DNA of 64,000 bases from Gillisia mitskevichiae (lineage in GTDB: Bacteria; Bacteroidota; Bacteroidia; Flavobacteriales; Flavobacteriaceae), in assembly GCF_003634585.1 (NCBI RefSeq), contig NZ_RBLG01000002.1:992001-1056000 (forward strand). Reading direction: 5' to 3'. Below, piece after piece: positions 63,727 through 64,000 of the stretch. Numbering within the stretch: the first letter of the stretch is position 1; each line of letters starts with the position of its first letter. The notes beneath the pieces are model-generated. The model was not told the DNA's origin and ran no database searches. It was given only the letters and a program-made list of their open reading frames with translations. The translations under genes and the position numbers were made by a program.

Positions 63727-64000
63727 AATACTTCATGCAACAACGTTTATTGCATATAGCGGGTATTCCAGCGTATTGTGATATCTTTTATATAAACTAA
63801 CAAACATCAAAGTAGATAAGAACTTGTCCCTAAGCCACGATTTGCGTTGACCAAGACCGATAATAATATATTCATTTTTAATCGCTTACAACTTCCAACT
63901 GTTCAAAAATACGATAGTATAACATAACTTTTAAATTATGTTTATTATCGATAAAATAAGGGCAGTGGGCGAATAAAACTATAATCATCCAACGAATGCC
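63727..64000. other. Gene-free stretch with a possible repeat fragment
   Basis: 274 bases with no credible reading frame on either strand. At 63736-63760 the sequence GCAACAACGTTTATTGCATA followed by TAGCGGGTATTCC recalls a degenerate copy of a common Flavobacteriia intergenic repeat; the short arms ATGCAA/TTGCAT are inverted. This identification is from memory only. Confidence 0.3.

Overview
The window reads as chromosomal DNA of a marine-type Flavobacteriaceae bacterium (Bacteroidota), close to the Gramella/Christiangramia-Salegentibacter-Zunongwangia group. The evidence is low GC, almost no Shine-Dalgarno sites, many promoters of the Bacteroidota type (TTG/TTTG about 16-22 bases before TANNTTTG), SPII lipoprotein signals, DUF1343, DUF2851, DUF3467 and DUF4369 proteins, and the order tuf-trnW-secE-nusG-rplK-rplA-rplJ-rplL-rpoB-rpoC followed by a DUF3467 gene. 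The genus is inference. Genes are dense, and I see no prophage, insertion sequence, CRISPR array or defence island.

Layout. 1-9.8 kb: end of an S9 peptidase, a TetR-like/AarF kinase pair, htpG with a possible sigma-54 promoter, a lipoprotein, a TPR hybrid histidine kinase, DoxX-like, AlkB and an S1/P1 nuclease. 9.9-13.2 kb: a tight five-gene operon (SPFH protein, small membrane protein, alpha/beta hydrolase, a 55-residue ribbon-helix-helix protein, Cof-type phosphatase). 13.3-21.5 kb: DUF819 transporter, DUF4369 lipoprotein, mqo, a tRNA-Thr, manA, a decayed peroxiredoxin gene, queD, idi, prfC. 21.6-37.3 kb, nearly all on the minus strand: the transcription/translation block (rpoC, rpoB, L7/L12, L10, L1, L11, nusG, secE, tRNA-Trp, tuf, four more tRNAs, hpf, xerC, rpsU). 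37.4-54.8 kb: metabolic, transport and envelope genes (acyl-CoA dehydrogenase, HhH protein, AGCS symporter, K+ channel plus PspC-like, DUF2851, GDSL esterase, cystathionine beta-synthase-like, LolC/E-like permease, NamZ-like muramidase, GNAT, YkgJ, methyltransferase, metzincin-like lipoprotein, amidohydrolase, PiT-like transporter). 54.9-64 kb: a barrel/giant TPR protein pair, ftsE divergent from it, a small membrane protein, interspersed repeats, typA and a lipoprotein.

The block at 21.6-37.3 kb is the functional core: RNA polymerase, the ribosomal stalk, elongation factor Tu and its tRNAs, the ribosome hibernation factor and bS21 are made side by side, with several strong RNA hairpins between genes. 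rpsU carries an almost perfect 13-base complement to the 16S rRNA tail, which stands out in a phylum that mostly ignores Shine-Dalgarno pairing.

I did not find a convincing wholly new system. The best leads are the erased peroxiredoxin gene after queD, the rpsU Shine-Dalgarno/terminator/xerC arrangement, the htpG promoter, the SPFH-RHH-HAD operon, and the giant TPR/barrel pair beside ftsE. All positions and structures were read by eye, without alignment or folding software.
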